Made by a program: the position numbers and the translations under genes
Shown: positions 1 through 6,665 of the stretch, piece by piece
Position numbering within the stretch: the stretch's first letter is position 1
Layout: each line of letters opens with the position of its first letter
Assembly (NCBI GenBank): GCA_900770515.1
Contig: CAAHDP010000428.1
Span: 1-15,008, forward strand
Origin: an uncultured Prevotella sp.
Lineage (GTDB): Bacteria; Bacteroidota; Bacteroidia; Bacteroidales; Bacteroidaceae
Direction: 5' to 3'
DNA: 15,008 nucleotides
The notes under the pieces: generated by a model
Seen by the model: only the letters and a program-made list of their open reading frames with translations
The model's database searches: none
Told to the model about the DNA's origin: nothing

Positions 1-333
1 AACAGCTACAAGCTGGCAGAAGAAGAGGCAGCCAACTTCTATATTCGCTTCGACAAGGCATTCATTGACTTGTATCCGAATTTCGTGGAAGAGTTCAACC
101 AACTGCTGTTGCCAGAAAAGCAGATTGTTCTCCCTGCCCCTAACAGTCTCACCAAGGAACTGCGTATCTATGCACTGATGCGACTAGGAATTACAGATGG
201 TCAGGAACTGGCCACCCTCCTGTTCTATTCTACGCAAACCATCTATAATTACAAGACAGCCATCAGAAAGCGAGCCAAAGACCTCGCCACTTTTGATGCA
301 GCCATCAACCAACTATGCAATGTGATAGGCTAA
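1..333 (+). CDS. DUF6377-type regulator, C-terminal part (5' end outside window)
   Basis: The reading frame is open from base 1 and ends with TAA TAG at 331-336, so only the last 110 residues are visible. The part seen matches my recollection of the C-terminus of DUF6377 proteins of Bacteroidales: a stretch [17 protein letters not shown], then [15 protein letters not shown] and a helix-turn-helix-like [20 protein letters not shown] with basic residues. Full-length members normally have N-terminal TPR-like repeats, a membrane helix and a coiled coil, and are thought to be regulators; none of that is in the window. The internal TTG at 70 is not a credible start because the family similarity continues upstream of it. 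The end overlaps the next gene by 19 bases. The family name comes from motif memory, not a search. Confidence 0.75.
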   Translation, partial: NSYKLAEEEAANFYIRFDKAFIDLYPNFVEEFNQLLLPEKQIVLPAPNSLTKELRIYALMRLGITDGQELATLLFYSTQTIYNYKTAIRKRAKDLATFDAAINQLCNVIG

Positions 334-680
334 TAGAATGTGCCACACTATGCACCCAGCTGATACAGAAACTTGGAAGGAAACGCACCAATCCTCTCCA
401 GTCTGGAAGATTAGAGATTTGGGCGGCTGCAGCAGTTTACACAATATGCAGCATCAACTTCATATTCAGCAAGGACTCCCGACTAAGCTTGACATCGAAT
501 GACATCTGTGAATATTTTGGCACAAGCAACTCAACCACGGCGCAAAAGTCGAGGACGATAAAAGACTTGCTGAAGATAAGTCAAGTATTCGATTCCAACT
601 TTTCATTGAAAGAGATTGCCACAAACAATCCTTACAACCGTCTTCGAATATCGTCTAATGGCTTTATCTTCTTCGATTAA
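315..680 (+). CDS. DUF6398 domain protein, probably N-terminally truncated
   Basis: A 121-residue frame from ATG 315 to TAA 678-680. It resembles the DUF6398 domain: C-(T)[30 protein letters not shown], then a hydrophobic NFIF, then [25 protein letters not shown], which reads as a helix-turn-helix-like segment. Function is unknown. The family usually has a further 15-25 residues before the CTQL segment; here the frame is closed by a stop at 294, and the domain begins inside the last codons of the DUF6377 gene. No Shine-Dalgarno-like sequence is visible before the ATG. I infer that a deletion or recombination joined a DUF6398 fragment to the end of the upstream gene, so it may be a relic, or it may be translated by coupling to the upstream stop. 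The next gene lies on the other strand. Confidence 0.6.
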   Translation: MQCDRLIECATLCTQLIQKLGRKRTNPLQSGRLEIWAAAAVYTICSINFIFSKDSRLSLTSNDICEYFGTSNSTTAQKSRTIKDLLKISQVFDSNFSLKEIATNNPYNRLRISSNGFIFFD

Positions 681-711
681 TGTCAAAACATTACGGGCAT
701 TCCTTGCCAAT

Positions 712-771
712 AACAATGCACCACACAAAAAAATGGGACAAAGTTCCATCTTTTTGACATGGTGCATTGTT
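712..771. terminator. Long hairpin between convergent genes, likely bidirectional terminator or MITE-like palindrome
   Basis: Bases 712-723 (AACAATGCACCA) are exactly repeated in inverted form at 760-771. Inside them a second stem pairs 727-738 (AAAAAAATGGGA) with 744-755 (TTCCATCTTTTT), with one mismatch and one G-U pair, around the loop CAAAG. The whole element is a nearly continuous 60-nt hairpin with A- and T-runs in its arms. It sits between the plus-strand DUF6398 gene (end 680) and the minus-strand ATPase gene (end 853), which fits a two-way terminator. A small non-autonomous palindromic element is the alternative. Confidence 0.5.
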
Positions 772-852
772 TGTTATATAAAAGACACTAATGGTGGCAA
801 CACCTGCCTTTAAGACATCACCTATTTATATTTACAGCAAGAAAAATCTACC

Positions 853-1974
853 TTACAACAAGAATGTTTCAAAATTATCCCTTGTCACTACCTTAAAATC
901 CACATCAGGATAAGAGCGAGAAAACGATAATGGCATGGCAGCTTTTCGATTCGGATTCCATTTAAACTCCACCGCAGCCAACTGTCCATCCATCTCCTCT
1001 ATATAATCTATCTCTTGCTTAAACTTAGAACGCCAGAAATAACTCTTTGCGTATGACTTTTCATATCGCAATTTCTTCAAACGCTCTGCCACCATATAGT
1101 TTTCAAACAATGCACCAGTATCCAAACGGCTCTCCAACATCTGATAATTACCAATCACAGCATTGCGAATGCCACAATCCCAGAAATAGATTTTACGAGC
1201 AAACTTCAACTCGTTTCGCAAGTTGCGACTAAATGAGCCCAACCTAAAGATGATATACGATTGCTCCAAAAGTGTCACATAGCTCTCCACCGTCTTTGGG
1301 TCAAGTCCGCATGTCTGTGCCAACTCATTGTACGAAACTTCTGAACCCATCTGAAATGCTAAAGCTTGAAGCAATTTCACCAACTTATCGCTTTTCTTGA
1401 TTTTATCAAACATCAATATGTCTTTATACAGATAGCTATTCGCCAACTCCGTCAAAATCATCCTTTCGTCGCCTACATTGTTGATGACGTCAGGATAACT
1501 GCCGTATATCAAGCGATGAGCCAACAAGCGTTTCTCTTCTAACAAACCATGATGCTCCACAAGTTCACCAAACGATAAAGGATACATCCAATATTCCATT
1601 TTTCTTCCTGTCAGTGGCTCATTGATTTTATTGGATAAATCAAAGGAAGAGCTACCCGTAGCCAATACCTGTACATCAGGGATGTTGTCAGTAATCAACT
1701 TAATGCCGATTCCGATATCAGAAATACGTTGAGCTTCATCTATCACCACCACAGACATCTTGCCTATTATCGTCTTTAGCATTGTAGATGAAACGTTCTC
1801 AAACAAGTTGCGCACATCCTGCTCATCGCCATTAAGCCATAGCACGTCGTCACGCCTTGCCAGCAAGTTTTTCAGCATAGTAGTCTTGCCTACTTGACGT
1901 GCTCCAAATAAGACTATCGCCTTGCCTTGTCCCATCCTACTGGCTATAATTGACTCTAAATATCTATTAATCAT
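853..1974 (-). CDS. AAA_14 / DUF4143 ATP-binding protein
   Basis: The 373-residue protein has the standard layout of this family. An N-terminal P-loop ATPase carries Walker A GARQVGKT (residues 24-31), Walker B VVVIDEAQ (75-82) and a sensor-like ATGSSSFDLSN. After it come a winged-helix-like region and a C-terminal DUF4143 domain. The C-terminal domain holds EIDYIEE...VEFKW, where D323, E336 and K338 look like a PD-(D/E)XK-type signature. Length is typical for the family. Molecular function is not established; such genes are abundant in Bacteroidales and often stand alone, as here. It has its own promoter at 2001-2032 and unusual tandem dyads further upstream. Its 3' end faces the DUF6398 gene across a hairpin. 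Confidence 0.88.
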   Translation of the reverse strand: MINRYLESIIASRMGQGKAIVLFGARQVGKTTMLKNLLARRDDVLWLNGDEQDVRNLFENVSSTMLKTIIGKMSVVVIDEAQRISDIGIGIKLITDNIPDVQVLATGSSSFDLSNKINEPLTGRKMEYWMYPLSFGELVEHHGLLEEKRLLAHRLIYGSYPDVINNVGDERMILTELANSYLYKDILMFDKIKKSDKLVKLLQALAFQMGSEVSYNELAQTCGLDPKTVESYVTLLEQSYIIFRLGSFSRNLRNELKFARKIYFWDCGIRNAVIGNYQMLESRLDTGALFENYMVAERLKKLRYEKSYAKSYFWRSKFKQEIDYIEEMDGQLAAVEFKWNPNRKAAMPLSFSRSYPDVDFKVVTRDNFETFLL

Positions 1975-2000
1975 ATTTTTATTCCATTGTTAAGATGATG

Positions 2001-2032
2001 CAAAAGTACATACTTTCGTTGGAAAATCCAAA
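2001..2032 (-). promoter_or_regulatory. Bacteroidetes-type promoter of the DUF4143 ATPase
   Basis: On the minus strand TACTTTTG (2008-2001) matches the -7 consensus TAnnTTTG, and TTTG (2032-2029) lies exactly 20 nt upstream, matching the -33 element. The expected start leaves a leader of about 20 nt before the ATG at 1974. Confidence 0.75.
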
Positions 2033-2041
2033 TAAAGCAAC

Positions 2042-2120
2042 ACTTTTTTGGAATTGATTCCATAAAAAGCATAACTTTTAAGGAATTGATTCCATAAAAG
2101 TCTAAACTTTTTAGGAATAC
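2042..2120. repeat. 32-bp tandem direct repeat with palindromic core, possible operator array
   Basis: Two full units (2042-2073 and 2074-2105) and a partial third (2106-2120) begin with ACTTTT. Both full units contain the identical 18-mer GGAATTGATTCCATAAAA, at 2050-2067 and 2082-2099. Its core GGAAT-TG-ATTCC is a perfect dyad. The array lies just upstream of the -33 element of the ATPase promoter, a plausible position for a regulator or activator site. The 74-codon minus-strand frame over this region (1971-2195) is not credible as a gene. Confidence 0.6.
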
Positions 2121-2247
2121 AAGCTTACTTTCAAGAGCAAGTTTGTCTCTGTCATAAACAAGATATTGCGACTTGAGAAAGAACAGAATAACCAATAGCA
2201 GAAAAAGGATGTGTCATAAGTTCATAAAGCACCCTTTTTTAGTTTTT

Positions 2248-2292
2248 CAAGAACGCAAGTCCGCCAGGATGGCTAGCGGGTTTACGCTCTTG
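2248..2292. repeat. Imperfect inverted repeat (cruciform-like), 17-nt arms
   Basis: Bases 2248-2264 (CAAGAACGCAAGTCCGC) and 2276-2292 (GCGGGTTTACGCTCTTG) are inverted copies with a few mismatches, several tolerated as G-U pairs in RNA. A small GCCA/TGGC hairpin occupies the tip. It lies in the 344-bp gap between the ATPase and lactonase genes, downstream of the lactonase gene. On the minus strand it is followed by A-rich rather than T-rich sequence, so it is a poor intrinsic terminator in the direction of lactonase transcription. A REP-like dispersed palindrome is a reasonable alternative. Confidence 0.45.
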
Positions 2293-2318
2293 GAGACACC
2301 TAGGTACTTTGGGCGCTT

Positions 2319-3458
2319 TTAATTTGCAAACTGCACGCACACAGGCTTTCCAACCTTTATATCCTGCTTCGTATCAACCATCATTCCTGTTTTCCTGTCG
2401 ATTTTGAAAACTTGAATCACATGGCTGTCACGGCACGCCACAAGCATAAACTCTCCGTTAGGCGTGATGGCGAGATTGCGAGGATGGGCAGCTGTAGGTT
2501 GGAAGCCTATCTTTGTGAGCAGACCCGATTTCTTATCTACGGCAAATACCGAGATGCCCTCATCGGTTAACCGATGGGATGCATAGAGAAAGCGACCGTC
2601 AGGAGACAGATGAATATCAGCACTTCCAAGCGTACGGGTCTTTGAAGCCTGTATGCGCTGCAACTCCTGCAATGTACCCTTGTTATATCCCAATACGGTT
2701 ACCGTGCCATCCAGTTCGCCTATCAGATAAGCCACATTGTCTTTTGAGTTGAATACAAGATGGCGTGGTCCCGTTCCTTTAGGTGCCTGATAGGCAAGAA
2801 CAGGATTGGATAAGAATTCCTTGCCATCATTTACCTGGAAGCGCCAGATACAGTCGTTCCCCAAATCATTGGCAAGCATATATTGATGATCAGGAGTCAT
2901 CTGGCAGCAATGGATATGCGAAACCACGCCACTCCCCTGTCGATGCATATCGAAATATTGCGATTCTGGCGCCACACTTCCATCTTCCTTGATTGGGAAT
3001 ACGGAAATATCACCCCCATTATAATTGGATGTCACCACATATCCGGCATACAGCATCACATTGCATGGTGCTGCACCTGGCATCTTGTTTTCCTGTCGAG
3101 TAGCCTTCGTTCCGCACTTCTGATACCCAAGCGGAGTCATCGTTCCCTCCTTCTTATTGAGGATGAAAGCCCCGAGCCCTTGTCGCCCATCATCATATTC
3201 GCTCACGGCATAAACCCGATTTGCATCATGATTCATCAGGAGAAACGAAGGGTTGTCAGCCTGCACATCGCCCACCAATTGCGATTTCCCCGTTCGTTGG
3301 TTGAAACGATAAACATACATTCCGTCAGAAGTACTCTGGTCGGTATAGGTACCTACTACCATTGTAAGTTCATCACTCGCCACAGCCGGCATCCCCACAG
3401 CCATCGTCAATGACAAGCCTGCCAATATCGCCTTTATATTGTCCATAAGTCGTATCAT
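2319..3458 (-). CDS. Lactonase-family seven-bladed beta-propeller protein, exported
   Basis: The 379-residue protein matches the lactonase family (PF10282, 6-phosphogluconolactonase type). Recurrent blade motifs include VVGTYTD near residue 34, NPSFLLMNHDANRVYAVSEY, HIHCCQMTPDHQYMLANDLG, GPRHLVFN, GSADIHLSPDGRFLYASHR and HPRNLAITPNGEFMLVACRD. Family members hydrolyse 6-phosphogluconolactone in the pentose phosphate pathway. This one, however, starts with a hydrophobic signal sequence ending AVA-S (cleavage after about residue 27), so it should be periplasmic, and the true substrate is uncertain. A second ATG at residue 5 is an equally possible start, since the signal peptide fits either. Length is normal. 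It is transcribed alone from a promoter at 3495-3526. Confidence 0.88.
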   Translation of the reverse strand: MIRLMDNIKAILAGLSLTMAVGMPAVASDELTMVVGTYTDQSTSDGMYVYRFNQRTGKSQLVGDVQADNPSFLLMNHDANRVYAVSEYDDGRQGLGAFILNKKEGTMTPLGYQKCGTKATRQENKMPGAAPCNVMLYAGYVVTSNYNGGDISVFPIKEDGSVAPESQYFDMHRQGSGVVSHIHCCQMTPDHQYMLANDLGNDCIWRFQVNDGKEFLSNPVLAYQAPKGTGPRHLVFNSKDNVAYLIGELDGTVTVLGYNKGTLQELQRIQASKTRTLGSADIHLSPDGRFLYASHRLTDEGISVFAVDKKSGLLTKIGFQPTAAHPRNLAITPNGEFMLVACRDSHVIQVFKIDRKTGMMVDTKQDIKVGKPVCVQFAN

Positions 3459-3494
3459 TTTATCAAGTTTATAATATTAATATTGCATCAGAAG

Positions 3495-3526
3495 CAAAAA
3501 TACAAAAAGAAATGGAAACGGGCAAG
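3495..3526 (-). promoter_or_regulatory. Bacteroidetes-type promoter of the lactonase gene
   Basis: Minus-strand TATTTTTG (3502-3495) fits TAnnTTTG. CTTG (3526-3523) stands in the -33 position with a 20-nt spacer, one base off TTTG. The predicted leader is about 30 nt. Confidence 0.65.
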
Positions 3527-3558
3527 CGAAAAAGCAAAAAACTATTATTTTTAACTCT

Positions 3559-3612
3559 TTAAGCAAGAGAGGCAACTACTCTGCACCCCAACCAACCATA
3601 TACATTCGGCAT
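3559..3612 (-). CDS. Possible 17-residue leader peptide
   Basis: A short minus-strand frame, MPNVYGWLGCRVVASLA then TAA, starts about 13 nt after the expected transcription start of the -7 box at 3632-3639. The alternative ATG at 3604, in another frame (MYMVGWGAE), has an AAGGAG-like sequence 7 nt upstream. No family is recognised. It is listed because a good -7 element sits directly in front of it and is otherwise unexplained. It could equally be untranslated sequence or a decayed gene start. Confidence 0.25.
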   Translation of the reverse strand: MPNVYGWLGCRVVASLA

Positions 3613-3631
3613 CTCCTTCTGAATGACGGTG

Positions 3632-3639
3632 CAAAGATA
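3632..3639 (-). promoter_or_regulatory. -7 promoter element TATCTTTG without its own recognised gene
   Basis: A perfect TAnnTTTG on the minus strand, followed within 30 nt by short ATG frames. No TTTG at the expected -33 distance. It could be a distal promoter of the lactonase gene 175 bp downstream, or belong to the small frame at 3559-3612. Confidence 0.4.
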
Positions 3640-3706
3640 CGGCTTTTTTTCGACTCACTCTGAACTTTCGTGAAGATACGCAAAAAAAAACTAAAAAAAT
3701 CTCTCT

Positions 3707-3832
3707 GTGGCTAAAATAGAATTCTCTGTGACTAAGATAAATCTCCCAGTGACTAAGATAAATCTCTCAGTGACTAAGATAGAAATCTCAGTGACTAAGA
3801 TAGAAATCTCAATGACTAAGATAAAATCCCAG
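3707..3832. repeat. Six-unit 21-bp tandem repeat array (minisatellite)
   Basis: Six consecutive 21-bp units begin at 3707, 3728, 3749, 3770, 3791 and 3812. The core is GTGACTAAGATA followed by a variable AATCTC-type end; the fourth and fifth units are identical and the outer units are the most diverged. The period is exact, equal to two helical turns, and also to seven codons. One frame reads VTKIEIS-like heptads but has no start codon before the array and stops nine bases after it. It lies in a 700-bp gene-free region between divergent genes. Function is unknown. Confidence 0.85.
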
Positions 3833-3850
3833 TTTGTGTGAAGGCAAGGC

Positions 3851-3987
3851 TGTGATGTGAAGGCATGGTTTCGAAAAACTAGTTTTCTAATACTAAAAAC
3901 CTATATCTAAAACCCTGATATTCATTTCATTTACCTTTATAACACGCTGTATATACAAAAGTATTGGAGCCTAGGGTTCACATCACA
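3851..3987. repeat. Widely spaced inverted repeat around a 12-bp palindrome
   Basis: TGTGATGTGAA at 3851-3861 recurs inverted as TTCACATCACA at 3977-3987. Between the arms lies the perfect palindrome AAAACTAGTTTT (3875-3886). The arms enclose about 115 bp of AT-rich sequence with no gene. It could be the ends of a small mobile or decayed element; no target duplication is evident. Confidence 0.35.
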
Positions 3988-4072
3988 CCTTCGAATCAGC
4001 GGTAATTCGGGCTTTCCACGTACACTTTTCTTTACTTTTTATAATAATAAACATTAAAAACGTGCTTTAAAC

Positions 4073-4107
4073 GTGCGGAATGTGCTTAAAAAAGATAGAT
4101 TCCGCAC
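4073..4107. promoter_or_regulatory. Inverted repeat overlapping the -33 region of the 4176 gene, possible operator
   Basis: GTGCGGAAT (4073-4081) and ATTCCGCAC (4099-4107) form a perfect 9-bp dyad with a 17-nt spacer, accompanied by short CGTGC/TGTGC direct repeats at 4061, 4072 and 4081. The right arm lies where the -33 element should be, which fits repressor binding. Confidence 0.4.
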
Positions 4108-4127
4108 ATTATCTCACTATTTTTTCG

Positions 4128-4135
4128 TACCTTTG
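4128..4135 (+). promoter_or_regulatory. -7 promoter element of the ATPase operon
   Basis: TACCTTTG fits TAnnTTTG and lies about 40 nt before the ATG at 4176. No clear TTTG 19-21 nt upstream; that space is taken by one arm of the inverted repeat, suggesting regulated or activator-dependent initiation. Confidence 0.6.
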
Positions 4136-4175
4136 CCATTACATAAAAGTTGTAACACTAAAGATGTAATGGCGT

Positions 4176-5312
4176 ATGAAACTAAGTAACAAGAAATTAG
4201 CAAATCCTTTCATCTACCAAGGTTATGAAAGTCCCGAGTATTTCTGCGACAGAGAAGCTGAAACAAAGACTTTGATATCGCACTTGAAGAATGGAAGGAA
4301 CGTTACCCTCATTTCTCCTCGAAGAATAGGAAAAACAGGGCTTATCAAGAACACTTTCTATCATCTGGATAAAGATGAGAAGGATTCTGCATGCCTATAC
4401 CTTGACATATTCGCCACCAAGAACTTGCACGACTTTGTGGAACAATTTGGAGTAATGGTTATCAATGACATCGTTCGCAAGAACTCCTCATTCATAGAGA
4501 AAACCATCGCCTTCTTCAGTGCCTTGCGCCCTGTACTCAGCATGGATCCATTAACTGGTGAACCGAGCGTATCTATCACAATAGAGCCATCCCAAGAGGA
4601 CATCACCATCCGCAGCATCTTCAACTATCTCAACGAGAGTGGGAAAGAGGTATATATCGCCATCGATGAGTTTCAGCAGATTGCAGAATATCCAGAGAAA
4701 GGCACAGAGGCATTGCTACGTTCTTATATCCAGTTTGCCCAACATGTGCATTTCATCTTCTCCGGCAGCAAGCATCATCTGATGGCTGAGATATTCGGCT
4801 CGCCGAAACATCCATTTTACCAAAGCACAGAAATGATGGGACTGAAGCCATTGGATTGCAGCATTTATTATGACTTCTGTCAAAACTTCTTCAAGCAGAA
4901 AGGCGGTAATCTATCAAAGGATATTTTCGAACAAATCTACCACCTGTTTTATGGCCATACATGGTATATTCAATGCATCATGAATCGTCTCTATGAAACG
5001 GAGCTTACCATTGAGAGCATCGAGCAAGTGAATGCAGCCTTACTCTCCATCCTACAAGGCAGGGAACCTCAATTCGAAAACCTGGTTCAGTTCTTTACAG
5101 AGAACCAGTTCTCGCTTCTGAAGGCTATTGCCAAGGATAGCATTGTTGCCCAGCCTACATCAGGCAAGTTCATAAAAGAGCACAAGCTGAATGGAGCCAG
5201 CAGCGTAAAGGCAGCCCTCAAGGTTCTGGAAGATAAGGAATTGGTATATAGGACCAATGAAGGCTACATCATCTACGACAGATTCATGGATCTGTGGTTA
5301 AAGAGAATATAA
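4176..5312 (+). CDS. AAA ATPase (archaeal-type ATPase, COG1672-like)
   Basis: The 378-residue protein begins with the family hallmark NPFIYQGYESPEYFCDRE (residues 10-27), followed by Walker A SPRRIGKT (47-54) and Walker B VYIAIDEF (159-166). The motif FSGSKHHLM corresponds to sensor 1. The C-terminal third looks like a winged helix (FSLLKAIAKD...SVKAALKVLEDKELVYRTNEGYIIYDRFMDLWLKR). Members are widespread P-loop NTPases of unknown role, distinct from the AAA_14/DUF4143 type at 853-1974. Length and motifs are intact. The next gene starts 19 bp downstream on the same strand, so the two are probably co-transcribed. Confidence 0.88.
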   Translation: MKLSNKKLANPFIYQGYESPEYFCDREAETKTLISHLKNGRNVTLISPRRIGKTGLIKNTFYHLDKDEKDSACLYLDIFATKNLHDFVEQFGVMVINDIVRKNSSFIEKTIAFFSALRPVLSMDPLTGEPSVSITIEPSQEDITIRSIFNYLNESGKEVYIAIDEFQQIAEYPEKGTEALLRSYIQFAQHVHFIFSGSKHHLMAEIFGSPKHPFYQSTEMMGLKPLDCSIYYDFCQNFFKQKGGNLSKDIFEQIYHLFYGHTWYIQCIMNRLYETELTIESIEQVNAALLSILQGREPQFENLVQFFTENQFSLLKAIAKDSIVAQPTSGKFIKEHKLNGASSVKAALKVLEDKELVYRTNEGYIIYDRFMDLWLKRI

Positions 5313-5331
5313 ACAAAAAAATACTATAAAT

Positions 5332-6354
5332 ATGAAGAAAATCAATAAGAAACAATTAGAAACCCTGGCACAGGAATTCTACAAGACTAAGCTCTGGGAA
5401 CTCTTATCTGATTCTGACATCTATGCCGTACAATTAGAAGATGGAAGAATTGCTTACTGCTGCATCATGGGAAATGCAGGAGATCATATCGGTCTAGGCG
5501 TTTATATTGGAACCAGAGGTTTCAGAACATACCTTGACACGGTAACACTTAATATCTCTAAAGACCAGAAGCTGGCATTTGAGCGTGTTGCCAACTTCAA
5601 CTGCGTACAACTTGCGTTCAACGAGAATGGAAAAGCTGACTTTTATGCTCATCGCACACATAAAGTACCAGAACCAGACAACTGCACACCCGAAGATTTC
5701 GAAGTTTTACACCAAGCTTTGGTAGCTACCATAAGCCTTGCCAAATTCATCAAGATAGCAGGAGACGATGTTGTTGCCATCGGATTTGACGAATATGAAG
5801 AATATCCTACCAAAGAAGGAGGTAAGGAAGCCATACTCATGAAACATGAGGGAAATGGCTACATCTGCGATACCATAAAACTGCCTGCCTACGATACCTG
5901 TGAAGAAAAAGAACTGGAAAAGATGGCAGCCGAAGCCACAGAATCAATTGTCAACATGCCAGCCTTCTTTACAACAGAAGACTTACGGAAATCAGGCACT
6001 GTACAATGTCGTTGGATACACTATCCAACACCATTAAAGGATAATGATGACGAGGAAGGATATTTTGCAGAAAGCCTCTTGGCTGTCACCAAAGGCAATG
6101 GGCAAATACTTAAGCCTGAGCTGATAAAGACAAGAAACACAAAAGAGATTCAGAATGTTTTGATTAATCTCTGCAAGGAATTTGACAATCTAGGTCATTG
6201 TCCTTTGCAGATTTCCGTTCCCGACCTTGCTACAGAATCTGTTCTGAAAGCATTCTGCAAGGCATTAAAGATAAAGCTCGTAAAAGAGCGTCTCCCTCTG
6301 CGTGATTTGAACGATGCTTGGGAATACCTCCACAATTATTCTATGGATATGTAG
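5332..6354 (+). CDS. DUF7309 + DUF6930 domain protein
   Basis: The 340-residue protein seems to have two domains of unknown function. Residues about 1-150 match my memory of DUF7309: a helix AQEFYKTKLWELLSDSDIYAVQL, then ICYC-like AYCCIMGNAGDHIGLGVYIGTRGF. The C-terminal part from about residue 235 matches DUF6930: ESLLAVTKGNGQILKP, then GHCPLQISVPDLATESVLKAFCKALKIKL and a final LPLRDLNDAW. No catalytic signature, signal peptide or membrane segment is visible, so it is presumably cytoplasmic. It follows the ATPase closely and is followed by a palindromic element. Domain names are from memory; function is unknown. Confidence 0.7.
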   Translation: MKKINKKQLETLAQEFYKTKLWELLSDSDIYAVQLEDGRIAYCCIMGNAGDHIGLGVYIGTRGFRTYLDTVTLNISKDQKLAFERVANFNCVQLAFNENGKADFYAHRTHKVPEPDNCTPEDFEVLHQALVATISLAKFIKIAGDDVVAIGFDEYEEYPTKEGGKEAILMKHEGNGYICDTIKLPAYDTCEEKELEKMAAEATESIVNMPAFFTTEDLRKSGTVQCRWIHYPTPLKDNDDEEGYFAESLLAVTKGNGQILKPELIKTRNTKEIQNVLINLCKEFDNLGHCPLQISVPDLATESVLKAFCKALKIKLVKERLPLRDLNDAWEYLHNYSMDM

Positions 6355-6362
6355 AGACAGAC

Positions 6363-6418
6363 ATAGCTCCTCGAAGATTGTCACTAGGTTCAGCAGACCT
6401 GCTGAGCCTAGTGACAAT
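6363..6418. repeat. Palindromic dispersed repeat, copy 1, between convergent genes
   Basis: Bases 6377-6396 and 6399-6418 form a 20-bp inverted repeat with one mismatch (a G-U pair in RNA) and a 2-nt loop. Bases 6363-6412 recur in direct orientation at 7614-7663 with 48 of 50 identities. There is no U-run, so termination is possible but not obvious. The two copies bracket the DUF3791-DUF3990-DUF3791 module. Confidence 0.75.
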
Positions 6419-6446
6419 TCCAAACTAGAAGAATTCTACTATACAA

Positions 6447-6665
6447 TCAGTAGATTCCATCTGCAGATTGCAATTCCATAATCACATCATCAACAATATA
6501 TAAATCACTCATTAGATAGAGCAAAGAACGTTCATCATGGAGCAGTTCGTTGGTCTTACTCATTTGAAAAATATCAAACGCTCTTTCTGGAGAAATATCC
6601 AATCGCTTTGCCAACAAAGAGCATATTCTGCCTATCTTCATCCAAAGCTGTGAATCTCTTAACAT
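6447..6665 (-). CDS. DUF3791 family protein, second copy (module gene 3)
   Basis: A 72-residue protein: WMKIGRICSLLAKRLDISPERAFDIFQMSKTNELLHDERSLLYLMSDLYIVDDVIMELQ. This is the typical DUF3791 pattern, with a helical repeat ending in the conserved LYLMSD-YIVDD segment. Its start overlaps the end of the DUF3990 gene by 7 bases, implying translational coupling. It is a divergent relative of the 75-residue first gene. A small partner or antitoxin role is inferred only from size and linkage. Confidence 0.78.
   Translation of the reverse strand: MLRDSQLWMKIGRICSLLAKRLDISPERAFDIFQMSKTNELLHDERSLLYLMSDLYIVDDVIMELQSADGIY

Noticed and set aside
616..813. 65-codon plus-strand frame after the DUF6398 gene
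   Set aside because: It starts inside the DUF6398 gene in another frame, runs through the 712-771 hairpin and has no recognisable domain.
1971..2195. 74-codon minus-strand frame overlapping the ATPase start
   Set aside because: It reads through a consensus promoter and the 32-bp repeats and has a repetitive, low-complexity product; regulatory DNA explains the sequence better.
2883..3413. 176-codon plus-strand frame inside the lactonase gene
   Set aside because: Antisense shadow; the minus-strand frame has clear lactonase-family motifs and a signal peptide.
3707..3832. Coding heptad repeat (VTKIEIS-like)
   Set aside because: The frame is closed upstream of the array, has no ATG before the last unit and stops just after it.
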